Of a stretch of DNA of 42,500 nucleotides, positions 23,381 to 35,300 are shown one piece after another. The position numbers and the translations under genes are program-made. Positions within the stretch are counted from its first letter, which is position 1. Each line of letters opens with the position of its first letter. The stretch is taken from positions 26,389-68,888 of the forward strand of contig JAHBMJ010005564.1 of assembly GCA_018398765.1 (NCBI GenBank), read 5' to 3'. The DNA is from Chromera velia. Its lineage: Eukaryota; Sar; Chromeraceae. Below the pieces are notes generated by a model that saw nothing but the letters and a program-made list of their open reading frames with translations, made no database searches and was not told where the DNA came from.

Positions 23381-24045
23381 TTCTTGATTCGCTGTGTCTT
23401 GTTGCGGCTGGGAGAGAGAAAGGGTATGTATTCCAGACTCAGGAAGAAGAGACCGTCGGTGCAGTCACAAATTCAGTGGGAGAAGCGGGAGGAGTTACAA
23501 GACCTTTCGAAAGTCTTCGGACAGAGATTCTGCGGAGAGCTTGTGTATGGAGCGTGAGATGTCAGCGAGCGCTGCCGTCGATGAATCTAGAGCAAGGCCT
23601 CAGCAAGTGAGCTAGGGACTGAGAAACTTTCAGATGCAATGCATGCAATGATGTGTGAAGGTCAGTCAAAACTCAATTGCCTCTGACAAAATTGACAAAC
23701 TGGCCATGCGTGCATGCATGCGCGAAAAGCGAGCGCAGATGCAAGAAATGAATTTGTCTCGATCGCGATCGATACATGCATGCATGCGAAGTTCGAAGCA
23801 TGGAAAAAATGTATATATATATAAAATCTTCAAGGGTCGTGCACATTGAATCGTGCAGATCGACACGTACCAACGTGCTTTAAGTGTGTGCACACCCTCA
23901 AATCAGGCCAGGTGGAAGAGAAGCTCTTCTAAGGATGTACCTACAGCAAGTGGTCTGCAAGAAGTGCCAGAGACAAAGAAAACCGTAGGAGACGGAGACG
24001 GAGCAATTTTACTGTTTGACACTGTCACTTCCACGCGTGACCGAC
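23381..24045. promoter_or_regulatory. Head-to-head intergenic region, LRR-A / signal-peptide protein
   Basis: These 665 bp separate two divergent ATGs. The region contains palindromic CATGCATG motifs (about 23700-23790), a CGATCGCGATCG palindrome near 23760 and a short TATATATA run near 23814-23822. The last could serve as a TATA-like element for the plus-strand gene. No coding exon was found. Confidence 0.5.
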
Positions 24046-26465
24046 ATGATTGCAGCACATTTGTGCTTCAAACTCCTTTTTGTTACCGCTGTGCTCTTAA
24101 ACCAGGCTGCATGGGCAGCCTCCGCACGGTCTCAAGGCGTCCTTGAGTCCTCCTCTTCTGTATCTGGAAGCTACAGTGCTCCTTCATCTTTTGTTTCTAC
24201 TGGACGCTTACCAGGCGAAGGCTCCCCTTCTTCAGCCTTCCTCTCCAAGAAGGAAGCCTTAAATGTTCAGGAATCCTCCCCTGAGGAAATCGAAAAGCTC
24301 AAAGATGCGGATCTGGAAGCCGTGGAGAAGTACCTCGGCCTCGGCTGTGTCCGTCTGACACGTCCCGAAGTCGCTGTCTTTGGGAGGGCGGTGGCAGAGG
24401 TGTCGTCGGTGGAGGAGATGAAGAAACCGTTTCAGGAGAATCTCAAGCTGGCACAGTTCCTTAAGAAAGCGGTGAGCATTTCTGTTCAACGTTGTCTTGA
24501 AGCAATACTGTGGGGTGCATGTATATATGCGAACATGCATGTAGTTTTGTAGCAAATATCAGCCTTGTTCACCCACGAACGGGGCCCCTCTTTCGCAGTG
24601 GAAAAGCTTACTGGACTGTGCCTTTTTCCCGAAGATGTTTTTCACCACGAAACCCTTTCTTTGTTCTTCCTGTCAGTGAAAGTTGGAGAAGGTCAACAAA
24701 AGCGTTTGAATTGACGCACGCTAGCGTGAACGGCATCCTATCCATTTGCAAGAAAGTTTCCGAATTTGAGCCGAACACTCTGCCAACTCACGCAAATGCA
24801 TGTGTATGATAACGTCTGATAAGTTCACTCCCACTCCACGCATGCACTCATTTTTTGCAGGCAGCCAGCGAGAAGGCGTCTGCCTTCTCTGCCCGAGAGG
24901 TCGAGAAATTGATAGGAAAGGTCAATGAGGTTGTTGCCGGGTACAGGAGTCTCAGAGAGGGGGGCAGCTGGGACGATCCTTGGACAGGAAAGGTCGAGAG
25001 ACTGGAGGCCAAGTCAGAGGCGGAGAATCCATGTCAGTGTGGCAGTCGCAGATTGTGTCAGCGAAGAAAAGTGCAGATAGAATATCATATTAATATACGC
25101 CAAGGACGATACAGCGGCAACGTAATGAAACGAAAATGTCAATCAAAGTTTTCTAGAAAGGACGAAGGAGCCGCCGTAGAAGCTCATCTTGAAGGCAAAA
25201 GCATTCTTTCTAGAAAAAAAAAAGAAAAAAACGTCCTTGATGCATCTGCCTCTTTCTGTGGTGCGTTTGTCTGTGCTCATGTGTCTCTGCATGCAGGCGG
25301 ACAGGTCCTCGAAACTCTGTACAGAGGGATCGCCTCTGTCAGCTGGGCAAAGGGGGCTGCCTTTCTTGAGTTGGAGGCTCTGAATATGCTCTCGAGGTGT
25401 GAGCTCATGCCCTTGCCTTCCGTGAGGGGTTTCATTGGTGTGGTGAAGGAGAGTAACCTCTTGGAGGTACGGAATAAGGAGCTGTCTCTCTCTTTTGGAT
25501 CTGTCGAGTCTGCCCTCATAGAAGCTCTTTTGGGGCATCTCTGGGGCTTCAAGGGAAGTCTGGAGACGGCCATCTGGCCTGAGGGGGTCAGAATGCCACC
25601 CTCTCTGACAAACGCTGCGTATGACTGCGGAGGGATCCAGAAGTGCCAGCCTGTGAAGGTCCGTAGACGAGATTCTTCCATGCCCTCTCTTTCTCTTTGT
25701 GTCCCTCTATCTGCCTCTGTCTTCTTTCAGTCTTGCTTCTCTCTCTCGTTCCCTCTCTGTCTCTCTTCCCTGCACGCATGCCAGTATGTATGTGTACACC
25801 TAATATGTATGAGCTCGCATGTAGACCCAAGTGCAATGCATTCTCTCTCCGCTGGATAAATGGGCGGACCGCCACAGCATTGCATCGTTGTACGTTTGTG
25901 AATGGGGGTACAATTGATGGCTGGTTTGAATAACAGACTATGACTCTGCAGGCTTCTTTGTGGTCTTCTTAGAGCGGCTGCTGTCTCCCCACGAATTTTC
26001 GCGGTCCTTCTGCTCTGTCTGCAGGACTACCTTCACGCACGGATCCCCCCGAAGTCGAAGTCCTCGTTAGAGGTCGCATGGAACCCGACAGCTGCCGTGT
26101 GTGAGTTGGCGGCTTTTGTGGATTCGTTGGAACCTTCGAAGAGCGAGGAGGTGCCGCCTCCCGAGGTTCTCTTTCGTGCCCTTCGACCTCCCACGGGACC
26201 GAGTGAGCAGCTAGACTTTCAAATCAATGTGGCAAAGGAGAAATTCAAAATTCTGGTCTACGCGCATCTTCTGAGAAACTTCGGATTGGGACAAAAGGAA
26301 ACCAAGTCCTTGTGCAAGGCGCTGGGCCCCGTGTCTTCCGGATTTGAAGTTTCAAGCGCGGTGTTTTCAAAAAAGATCAAAGACGTGGGGGAGAAACAAA
26401 AACTTCTCAATGCCCATAAAGAGGATCTGCAAAGGATGCACAAACAGGTTTGTGGGAAAGACTAA
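24046..26465 (+). CDS. Unrecognised protein with signal peptide, 466 aa
   Basis: Four exons join in phase: 24046-24471, 24861-25032, 25297-25658 and 26025-26465 (TAA). Residues 1-25 form a good signal peptide (LLFVTAVLLNQAAWA). A Ser-rich low-complexity stretch follows, then a mostly helical, charged chain. I do not recognise a domain. Visible pieces include SSPEEIEKLKDADLEAVEKY, an aliphatic stretch around GIASVSWAKGAAFLELEALN, four or five scattered Cys, and a Lys-rich helix at the end (SKKIKDVGEKQKLLNAHKED) that may be a coiled coil. There is no second membrane segment. No Phe follows the predicted signal cleavage site, so plastid targeting is not suggested. It is transcribed divergently from LRR-A. 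Confidence 0.8.
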
Positions 26466-27044
26466 GGCGGTAAAGGATTGAGGGATCAAATTCAATTGAC
26501 CTTTTTTACCGCTGTTACTCAGTCTGGCAGGCTTTGTCTCTCCAAGACGTAAACCATTTGAATCCCCTTTTCTGTATCCCCCCTGTTTTCTAACAGAACT
26601 GGAAATCGAGTACAAAAATCACTGGCCTGGAAATTCATCTTTTTCTCTTATTTTCAAATCGTTGTGAAGTGTTTTTGAGTCGAAGGCGATTCAAATCTGA
26701 AACACCGCAATCGTCCAACAATGAACTTGAAGGCTAGAGCTGGAATTAAGGAGTAGGAACTGCATAAAATATATAGTAAAACATGTGTGGTTTTTATTAT
26801 GAGAATCACACATAGAATCACACTGAGTAAGATTTTTTAAAAAAAGATTTACGTTTTTTCTAAGTTATTTAAATTCAGTTTCGACTCTATTTTAGGCTAT
26901 AATCCTACTGTTATACTCCGTAGCTTCAACTGCAGCTCTATATGCAGCTAGCCTGCGTAATTAACTTTGTTAGCAGTTTGGTAAAAGTACTAGCCTGGCC
27001 TTTATTAATTAGTATAGGAGTTGTAACTTAACTCGTAACTAGAC

Positions 27045-27898
27045 CTAGGCCCTGCACTAAAAAAAAAAAAAAAAAAAAATCTTGTAAGGCCCGAGGTAAG
27101 GCCTTTTTTTTTTTTAAGAACTATGTCCAACCTGTTTTATAATTCATATACTAGTTCATGTAAAGTTAACTAATTACTCAATCTTGTAACCTATGTTCAG
27201 TGTTTTAGCTCTTCTAACTAGTAGTTAATTCTATTATTAAATTGAATTGAGAATCATATTTATCATCAATGCATCGCTTATTGCGCAATAAAACAGGTAG
27301 AACCCGGCCACGTAGGCATGTCTCTCGTTTGTCATACAAAGGCAACTGCTAGGGCAAATGTATCGTTTTTCCTCCTGAAAAGAGACAGGCAACAACCAAC
27401 ATGCAGAAGAAACAGAGAGAGGAGAGACAGTCTGCCTAGTCAATTACAACAGACAGCGTCTGAAGTTAAGTACAACAGACACAGGACACTGGTCCCATGC
27501 CTTTCCTTTCCAGCCTTCCCTTCCCTTCTTTCATTCCCTTCACCTCCGTTGAAGGCTTTAGGCAATTGAAAGCCAAAGGGCTAGCTGAGGGGTTCAGCTC
27601 TCAGACGAAATGAATAGGGCGATCTGTTTATGCATATATGAATGAATGCATCAGCCCCCCGCCCGGCCTCAACGTAAAAAGAGAAAGAAACTTTAAGGCC
27701 CTCAAAATGAAGACAAATTATAAACTTCCATAAGTATTTTATAAATTCACCTAGAAGTTCAGACTTGAGTTCAAGTCTAGGCTAGCAGCAAGGGTAAGAT
27801 AAGTCTGACAGTGAACACATCGAGTTCTAAAAAAAAAAAATGTTAGATTTCTGATTTTGATCCGATTTTTTTTTTTAAAAAAATAGTGCAGGGCCTAG
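27045..27898. mobile_element. 854-bp non-autonomous inverted-repeat element (MITE-like)
   Basis: The ends are a perfect 15-bp inverted repeat: CTAGGCCCTGCACTA at 27045-27059 and its reverse complement at 27884-27898. Each is followed internally by A/T runs. Both ends are flanked by the same 8 bases, AACTAGAC (27037-27044 and 27899-27906), as expected of a target-site duplication. No transposase frame is inside, so if real it is non-autonomous. An 8-bp duplication fits hAT or a few other DNA-transposon superfamilies. The terminal bases do not settle which. The flanking octamer has a CTAG core, so chance similarity between flanks is slightly raised. Confidence 0.7.
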
Positions 27899-28350
27899 AA
27901 CTAGACTCGTAATCGGTCGACTCTATTGAGGTTAAAGTTGAATGTTTACATAGTCAAAGTTACCAGTGGTACCTGAGCCGTACGCGCCACCACCGCCATG
28001 CCATACAGATCAGCTAGTATATGTCCGCGCAGACACGTCGCAAGTCGCAAAGCCGCACTGCATGCCTTCGTGCGTAAGGAATGAATTCCGTCGTGTAAGA
28101 TGTTCCGCTTTCGATGGATGAAGTCCTCTAGGGATTGAATTACTGCAGAGGCCTTCCTCTATCAGTCTTACTCTAGCAACGCTGAACGATAAACCTATAT
28201 CGTCTCGGCAAGCATGAGTTTGACTCTACCTGCCTTCGGCAAGTAGGTGATAAATTATTCTCGCCAGTCATATAGTCCAACAACGTTAGGCCACTAGCTA
28301 CGAAGGAAGGAGCTAAGGAAGAGAGCTCTACTATACTGTTCTGCTCTTTG

Positions 28351-28377
28351 TTCTTTCTTTCTTTCTTTCTTTCTTTT

Positions 28378-28408
<31 letters not shown>

Positions 28409-28446
28409 TTTTCTTTGTTTGTTTGTTTCTTTCTTTCTTTCTTTTT
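28351..28446. repeat. TTTC tetranucleotide array
   Basis: About 95 bp of TTTC units broken by short TTTG and T-run variants lie in the convergent gap. The reverse-strand open frame through it (Lys/Arg repeats) is not a gene. Confidence 0.9.
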
Positions 28447-28496
28447 CTTCCTTTCAGAAGAGTCTTTATTCATGAGGCCGGCGGTCATGTCATACC

Positions 28497-28768
28497 CAAG
28501 AATGCATGTGTTATAATGTGATTATTTATTCTTTCTTTTTATTCTTGCATTATGTCTTCAATTCTTCAGATTTTTTCCTTTCTTTTTTCAAACGAAGTTC
28601 TTCTTCTTTCCCCCTCTTTTCCCTGACAGATATTCCACGTGAGCACACTGACTAGAACGGTCTTTTTTCCTCTTCCAAACGCATCGGGATTACATATTTT
28701 ACCGACAGATTCGGCGACAGTTCCGATGGTTTAAAAGTACAATGCAAGAATGCATGTGTTGTGATGTG
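28497..28768. repeat. 24-bp direct repeat, 248 bp apart
   Basis: CAAGAATGCATGTGTT plus eight further bases occur at 28497-28520 and again at 28745-28768, with two mismatches. The purpose is unknown. Confidence 0.75.
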
Positions 28769-29882
28769 GTGTATCGCTGCATGTATGAATGCATAGTGTA
28801 GAGTAATGTGCATACATATATGGTGCAAGGCGGACGTCAGATAACTGGCACACAGGTGTAAGGCTCCGGCCCTGAACACAATGTAATCCTGTAATCCTGT
28901 ATAAAGCTTGAGTCAATTAATTGAAGGTGAAAAGCTAGGTTAAAGTACTGTTAAACAACATCTAGAACAGATAAGTTCAGTTTAGTATGTATCTAGATTC
29001 TAGAAATGTATGCAAAGACTCTTCAAAGCGAATCTCTGAATGATCGATCGACGATTAGTATACAACGAGCCCCTACTTTAAGAACATTTCATGTCATCTG
29101 CTTTGTTCAAGTATAGCCAGACTTTTCTCTAGTCTTTTCTCACTTGCACCACTTTCGCGTGCGACCTAAATTGGATTACCGCCAGACGGAAGAAAGCGAG
29201 GCCTTGCTTGACTCCGAATCGGATACAAAGCAGAAATCTAATCTGAGACTCGCAAGTTGTACACGCGGGAAGAAAACTAGAAAGCAGCGTTCGCATCAGC
29301 ATGAATCAAAACGACGTTAGAGGATTCAACCGTGAGCCAATGAGGAAGCGCATCAGAAACAAGAGATGAAACAAAGGGATTAGCGTACCAAGGAATTAGG
29401 AAAAGCATGCACGGACCGATCAACTTTTCAGCGAATGAATTTCCTATCATGAGGACCCACAACAGATCGGACGAATGCGCCAAGGGACATTGGGATGAAG
29501 TGAGGGAAGCCGCATGCAGACGGACACGCAGGCACATTCAGGAACTTCCTTCTCCTTTTCTCTTGGACCGAATGCCAGTCTAGTCACCCACAGCGATGAC
29601 AACTGCAAGAGCGCGCGCGGATATATGCAGATGCAATGCTACCCCTCAGCTTGTCAGCCAAGACGAAAAAACGAAGACGGGAAAGAATGAAGCTGCATGC
29701 CCTCCCTCGTTCCGTGATCGTCTGCCCCATGCACAGCTATCATGGAATTTAAGAACTCAAGGGACAACGTATGAGACAACGCGATGCTGTGGGACGCCCC
29801 AAACAAAGCGACTGGCATTGCATGATTCCGCTTTGATTCATTCTCTCCCCACAACTACAACAAGAAGCCCCCCCCCTTTTTT

Positions 29883-31865
29883 TTAATGCCATTTCTGATG
29901 TGACTCCTCTTCAATCGCGCTATCGAGCTCCGAGTCAGGAATCTCCTCATCGAAGCAAATCGACGGCCTGACAGAAAGAGAAAACGACTTCGAGTAGGAC
30001 TGACGGTCACGTTGGAAGGTCTCGACCACGCCCGTATGCTCTCTGTGTTCTTTTTCATTCGAATCTAGTCTTCTCTTCTCACCCCCTCCCTCACAGGTGT
30101 CCGGTCCCGGACTCACAGACTTGCAATCCCTAGACGATCTCCTTTGCAACGGACTGAGCTCTCCCCCCCCAACCTCAGGAGGGCTCTGACTTTCTGCATG
30201 GTGTCTCAATTCAACCCTATCTGGCTGGTCCTCTTGGCAGTAACTTTGAGAATCGGACGGGACAGTCGCTTGAGAAACATACTGTCCTGGCCCTGTCTCA
30301 TGACGCTCAGCCGATCGTTTTCGTTTGTCTGCCTCTGCCTGTGGGGAGGCCAAGAGAGCCATGACTCCCTTGAACAGAGAGGCAAGGACGGTGGTCGAGA
30401 GGGAAAATGCGAAATTCCACGAGTATTCTTCGGCCATTTTCATGGAAAGGGCCCATAAGTTGAGACCGAAGATGACCATCTCGAGCAGAGACAGGAAAAA
30501 ACCAGACCAATGCACCCACCGTGCAGGGTCACCCCCCTCCTTTACATTCAGCATCACAAGAACCAAACTGGCAATGTCGGCAGAGGACAAAGTCAAAATC
30601 ACGGCACCGAAAGCACGGACGCTGTCGGTAGTCACCAAGTTCACTCCGACCAGCACGTCGGATACAAAATCGAGAACACACATGACCAGAAGAACCATCG
30701 CATAGGCTCTGTGGTTAGTCCACCACTTCCAATTTTCTCGAAATTTGAAGCCCCCAGCCAGACAGCAAAAGCCACAAAAGAAGAAGCAACAAACAGCACT
30801 ATAAATAAAGCGAAAGAGAACAAAACCGGCTCGGAAGCCCAGAAAGAGAAGATTCCAAACACGAAGCAACACACTGCATATTCCCCCCCTCAGCCCCCCC
30901 GCCTTACTGCCACGGAGCACGAAAGAAGGGGCATCTGCAAACTTGCGGTAACTTCCGTTGACCTTCACAAGCCTGACTGACACAACTTCTGGCTCATCTC
31001 CTTCCTTGGCAGGAGCAGCAAACCCTCTCCACTCACTTTCGACAAGACACTTACAAGACACACAGCGGGTACCCCCCACCCACTCCCACCCAGCTTCCTG
31101 CAGCTCTTTCGCAGACGCACACACATAGCAGAGCCGTTCCAACATCCCGGCAAAGCAGCCTACAAGAAATTCGGAAAGAAAAAGAATAGAAGGCACCAAC
31201 CCAACCAGGGCGACCCACCAATTTACTATAAGCCAAGAAGAGAGACCTGTCTGCTCGGCGAAAGAGAACTGTATGTTCTTGAAGAACGGCAGAATGACAC
31301 TCATGATCACCAAAAGCCCAGCAGCAGCGGTGAGGGTATAGGTGACAGCAGCAGCTGCGAGCCAAACGAAGCTTTCCTTGCTCTCCAGAGGAAACCGCAT
31401 GGATTGGAAGAGAAGAAAGGACACAACGAAGATAGGGGGGAAGAAGAGACACGACAAGAAGTTGTCTCCAATAAGCCTCAGCTCTTTCGTTTGTGCAGGT
31501 GCCTTATGCAAAAACACCTCCACAGGTCGTCCCAAAATATTCCAGGAGGCCACCTCACTCCACAGTGCCGATTCCTCTTCATCTTTCATACACTCGTCAT
31601 CGGTGCTTTCCGCCGTCTCCATTACTTCGGGGCACCCCGTCTCCTTGCCATCACACGCGGTACAGCAGACCCGATTAGCATTGGACGCTTTCCCCCCATC
31701 CTCCAAATCCCCGCCCTCATCCGCTATCTGCATCGGGGGGGCATCAGAAGATTGGCAATGAAGCTCGGGGCCCCTAAAGGGAACGAAGCAGGACGACGCC
31801 GTCTCTGGCCAACAAAGAACAACACGCGGCCGGGTGGACAGGGACGGTTTCAAGCGATCGATCAC
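29883..31865 (-). CDS. Intronless polytopic membrane protein, about 660 aa, unrecognised
   Basis: One uninterrupted frame. The chosen start is the first ATG (31865). An ATG at codon 46 is also possible, since conservation cannot be tested. An acidic, Cys-containing N-terminal region (1-130) precedes about eight hydrophobic segments (roughly 135-155, 167-192, 210-240, 335-372, 386-412, 418-440, 453-475, 483-505). A soluble loop of about 90 residues after the third segment has a CVSCKC Cys cluster and a VSVRLVKVNGSYRKF strand-like stretch. The C-terminal 150 residues are hydrophilic, rich in Ser, Glu and Arg, and end with an acidic cluster. I cannot assign a family. Transporter, channel or scaffold are all open. 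It stands out among its neighbours in having no introns. It is divergent from LRR-B. Confidence 0.78.
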   Translation of the reverse strand: MIDRLKPSLSTRPRVVLCWPETASSCFVPFRGPELHCQSSDAPPMQIADEGGDLEDGGKASNANRVCCTACDGKETGCPEVMETAESTDDECMKDEEESALWSEVASWNILGRPVEVFLHKAPAQTKELRLIGDNFLSCLFFPPIFVVSFLLFQSMRFPLESKESFVWLAAAAVTYTLTAAAGLLVIMSVILPFFKNIQFSFAEQTGLSSWLIVNWWVALVGLVPSILFLSEFLVGCFAGMLERLCYVCASAKELQEAGWEWVGGTRCVSCKCLVESEWRGFAAPAKEGDEPEVVSVRLVKVNGSYRKFADAPSFVLRGSKAGGLRGGICSVLLRVWNLLFLGFRAGFVLFRFIYSAVCCFFFCGFCCLAGGFKFRENWKWWTNHRAYAMVLLVMCVLDFVSDVLVGVNLVTTDSVRAFGAVILTLSSADIASLVLVMLNVKEGGDPARWVHWSGFFLSLLEMVIFGLNLWALSMKMAEEYSWNFAFSLSTTVLASLFKGVMALLASPQAEADKRKRSAERHETGPGQYVSQATVPSDSQSYCQEDQPDRVELRHHAESQSPPEVGGGELSPLQRRSSRDCKSVSPGPDTCEGGGEKRRLDSNEKEHREHTGVVETFQRDRQSYSKSFSLSVRPSICFDEEIPDSELDSAIEEESHQKWH

Positions 31866-32309
31866 AAGAAACCGAAGAGGTGTCTGAAAACCAGAGCAGG
31901 ATCAGAGCAGGATAATTCGGAGCAGGACAGGCTTGCATGGGCAATCTTGGGCGGGTTATGGCGGATTCAGGGTGGTGTGAAGATGGTCATGCGGCGGCGC
32001 CCCCACGGTTGGATATGTGGCGGCGCCATGGCCGATCCGCGCCTCCATGCAAGAATCTTCAAGTCTGATTCTTCAAGATCCTTCGATCAAGTTCGACGGC
32101 GCATGATCGTCTTCATTCGTCTTCGACACAATGATTTCGACACACATCTCACCTCTACATCCCTCTTATAATCCTTCGCACATACGTAACATTACGTAAC
32201 TCGCTTGGGATTGGCTGCCTTCTCGCACCGCTGACGAGACTGCCCGCTTAGCAGATTGTGAGTCCCCCATCACTTTTTCCTGTTCCAGATTTCGAACTTT
32301 AGTGAAAAG
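31866..32309. promoter_or_regulatory. Head-to-head intergenic region, membrane protein / LRR-B
   Basis: These 444 bp separate two divergent ATGs. Three nearby copies of a (A/G)GAGCAGGA motif occur at about 31892-31927, and two near-identical TCTTCAAG stretches at about 32055-32085. A palindromic GGCGCC occurs near 32020. No TATA box is clear. Confidence 0.5.
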
Positions 32310-35300
32310 ATGTCGCGATCGGTTGCCAGACTGCAGGTCTTTCCCGCAGGTGTGTCCACCCTCCTCTGGCTCACCCGTATACAAAATGAATTACATTCTT
32401 TCGCTCCCTCCGCTGCGTTTTCAATATCAAGGTCCATTCGTGTTTTTCGCACATTTTCCGTCTCCAATTCTCCCCTGCTGCATCTGCAGCCGACGGGAAC
32501 CCGCAGCATGTCGGGACCCGATCCCTGCAGACGATAGACAACGTGCTCTGCTCACTCTTCGAACACGCTCGCCCGACTGTAAAGGTGCGTTGGCTTCTGC
32601 CCACGTGTTTTTTTTTGCGCTCTATCATCTGTCAAAATTCGTCCGATTCTTGTGTGCATTATCCGTATGATTTTTCATGTGGAGCTGACTGCCCGGTCCT
32701 CCCTATGCTTCGTAGACTCGGTTGACCTTTGTCTGCTGCAGGAAATATCTGAATGGGCTTCAGACAGGAAGGGTTTTGGGTTGGCGTGGGTTCTTCTGGA
32801 GTTTATCAAAACGGTCAGTGACTCTTTAGAAAGGGAAATGGACACAGGTTTTCTGCTCATCTGATACACGTGAGAGTGGATCTTTTCTTCTTCGGACAAC
32901 AAGATGATTTTTGGGTTTCGCTGCTCCAAGGGGGCTGCCCTCCTGCGTGATTCGTTCTCCCTTTCTGGGAGGGGAACAAAGAGAAGGGCAGCAGCAGACA
33001 GAGACGTTTTCTGCTGCTCACTAGGGTGTCCTGAGTGAGTTCTCTCAGTTCGAAAATGAAAGCAAACTTATCTGCTGCACTTTATCTGTTCACATACGTG
33101 CAGGGACGTGCTCTTCTACCTCTTGAGAGACTTGACCTTTCAGGTGAGCCTCTGCAGAGGGGACAACTGAATGTGACATCTTCTTTCATGGCCTGTCTGT
33201 CGCCCATCNCCCCCTCTCTGCCTATCTGTCCATCTGTTTATTTATTCGCACCTTCCTTCTTTCTCGATCACTCTGGAACGCAAACGCAAAGGAGCGCGAC
33301 TGCTTTCGTTCATGTTTGCAGACTTCTCACTGGGTGCTGGCAAGCTGACGTGTCTTTTCTCGTCCCTTCCTGAGGGTCCCCATTTTGTGGAGACTTTGAG
33401 ATGCAGTCAGTGGAAGGGAGGGAATAATTTTTCGTTTCCTTTTGGCCCGTTCTTTTCTGTTCCTGAAAGAGCGTAGCAGAAGTGAGGGACACCTGCAGTT
33501 GTACCCCAGCAAGGACTGCAGCAGGACATGAAGTGAACAGTGAAGTTGACGGAAGATGGCGAGGGATACCGGGCACATGGCCTGAGATGTGTATCTTCCC
33601 TCCAGGATTTCTCAAAGGATGAGCTGTGTACCGTCTCCCCCACCCCCGTGCAGGTCCTCACGTGTGCAAGGACAAGAGCCTGTCTGTGCTCCTCTCGTTC
33701 TTCGAGCGTTTGAAGGGAGGAGGGACAGGAGGGGGGACATCGATCTGTCTGAAGACACTCGACCTTTCCAGTCAGTTGTTCGCATTTGTGCATGGCATTT
33801 TCGTCTGTGGATGCTGTCAGTGCAGCCTGCCACATGTTTTCTCATCCTTGCCAGATGTTCGAGTTAGTTGGTCTTCCTTTTTTGAACTTTGTCACATCCA
33901 ATTCAGACGGTGACTTGAAGTCAAGTGTTGATCCCTGAACGAACGATCGATGGACAAGAAAAAGGCATGCAGCATCGGAACTGCTTTTGTGCTGTTGCCG
34001 ACCCGGGCAGCAAATTGAATCCACTCCCCGTGAGACGATCAGCACCCCACGCAGCGGTTTTCGCTCCCCTCTGTTGCCTGTGTCGGTGTATCTTGCTTCT
34101 TCTTTGTTGCAGAGTGCGATCTGGACGACATAGCTGATGTGATGTTTCTCCTCCTCCCCCGCTCTGTGGAACATCTGGACTTGAGTGGTCGGTCAGACAG
34201 CTGTCAGGGAGGGACAGAAAGAGGGAGGGAGGGAGGGTGCATCGGGGAGACGGGGCACATGCAGAAATTCGATCTGACAGCATCCTGATTACACAACGAG
34301 ACGAAGAGAGACAGAGAGAGGACGAACGACTGCTCCAAAGAATGCGAAAATGTTGAAAAAAGGAACAGGCAATGTGCATGGCAGTATGAATGCCATTCTT
34401 TTGACCCGATCTTCCTGCAGGCAGCCCCCTCTCTGCCACTCTTAGCACACAATGAACAGAACACTGTGCGATGTTCTGCAAACACTATGCTGTCCCCTGT
34501 CTGCCGCCCTTCGTGCAGGGAACCGACTGCGCACTCCGTCCATGACGGTCCTCAGCTCCGTCCTTGCGTTAGACCGGCTCCCGCATCTTCTGAGTTTTGA
34601 TCTCTCTGACAACCCCCTCGGCCCTTCCGGGTTGCGGGCGCTCTCAAGAGGCCTGTCTTCGCCGACACAGGTACTCCACCTACAGTCCCTCAAACTAGCC
34701 CGCACAAAGGTCCGCGAGGAAGGGGTGGAAACGTTAGCAGAAGCACTGAAAGCAAGGAAGACGACCTCTCTGCAGACCCTCGACCTTGAGGGAAATGATA
34801 TGAGGGCAGGGGGATTGAAGCAGTTGGCTTCTGCAGTGAATGAAGAGGCCGTGCCTCACTTGCGAGTCCTCACATTGAAGGAAAATAAACTTACTCGTTT
34901 GCGATCCAATGAGGTGGACTTTGCTCCCTTAGCCGAGTTCCTCTCCACAAGTGCGTTGAAGGAGTTGGAGGAGCTTGACCTCAGTGACAATCCGTTGTAT
35001 GTTGGTGGGAATGAGGGCGATTTTGCATTTGCTGCCGCCCTCTTGGTCCCAGGCCGTTTCCCCAAACTGCGACGGCTGAACCTGGGTGGCTTTCCAATGC
35101 ACTCTGGGCAGGTTGAGGTCTTTGCAACTGCGTTGGGGGTGGAGGGGGCCCCCTCTTTTGAAGAGCTAGTTCTCTCGCACGCGGGTGAGGGGGAATCTTC
35201 AGAAGGCATCGTTGCTCTTGCCAACGCCCTCGGTTCTGGGCACCAGTCTCAGTTGAGGGCTTTCAGGATGCACCACCGGGGCGACATTCTTAGGGAGGCT

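Larger units (their letters stand above)
26466..29882. other. Largest tail-to-tail gap, AT-rich, with a transposon-like element
   Basis: These 3.4 kb lie between the stops of two convergent genes. From about 26690 to 28300 and again from 28480 to 29080 the sequence is AT-rich, with A- and T-runs. Inside lie an element with terminal inverted repeats (27045-27898), a TTTC array and a 24-bp direct repeat. From about 29080 composition returns to ordinary. I see no supportable exon. The 86-codon minus-strand frame at 29277-29537 has no family resemblance or splice support. Confidence 0.7.

Noticed and set aside
29277-29537. Minus-strand 86-codon hydrophobic frame downstream of the membrane-protein gene
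   Set aside because: It has no splice link to the gene, whose frame ends with its own stop at 29883, and no family resemblance. It could be 3' UTR.
31342-32171. Plus-strand frames opposite the membrane-protein gene (139 and 255 codons)
   Set aside because: They are antisense shadows of a frame with clear membrane segments and have no motif of their own.
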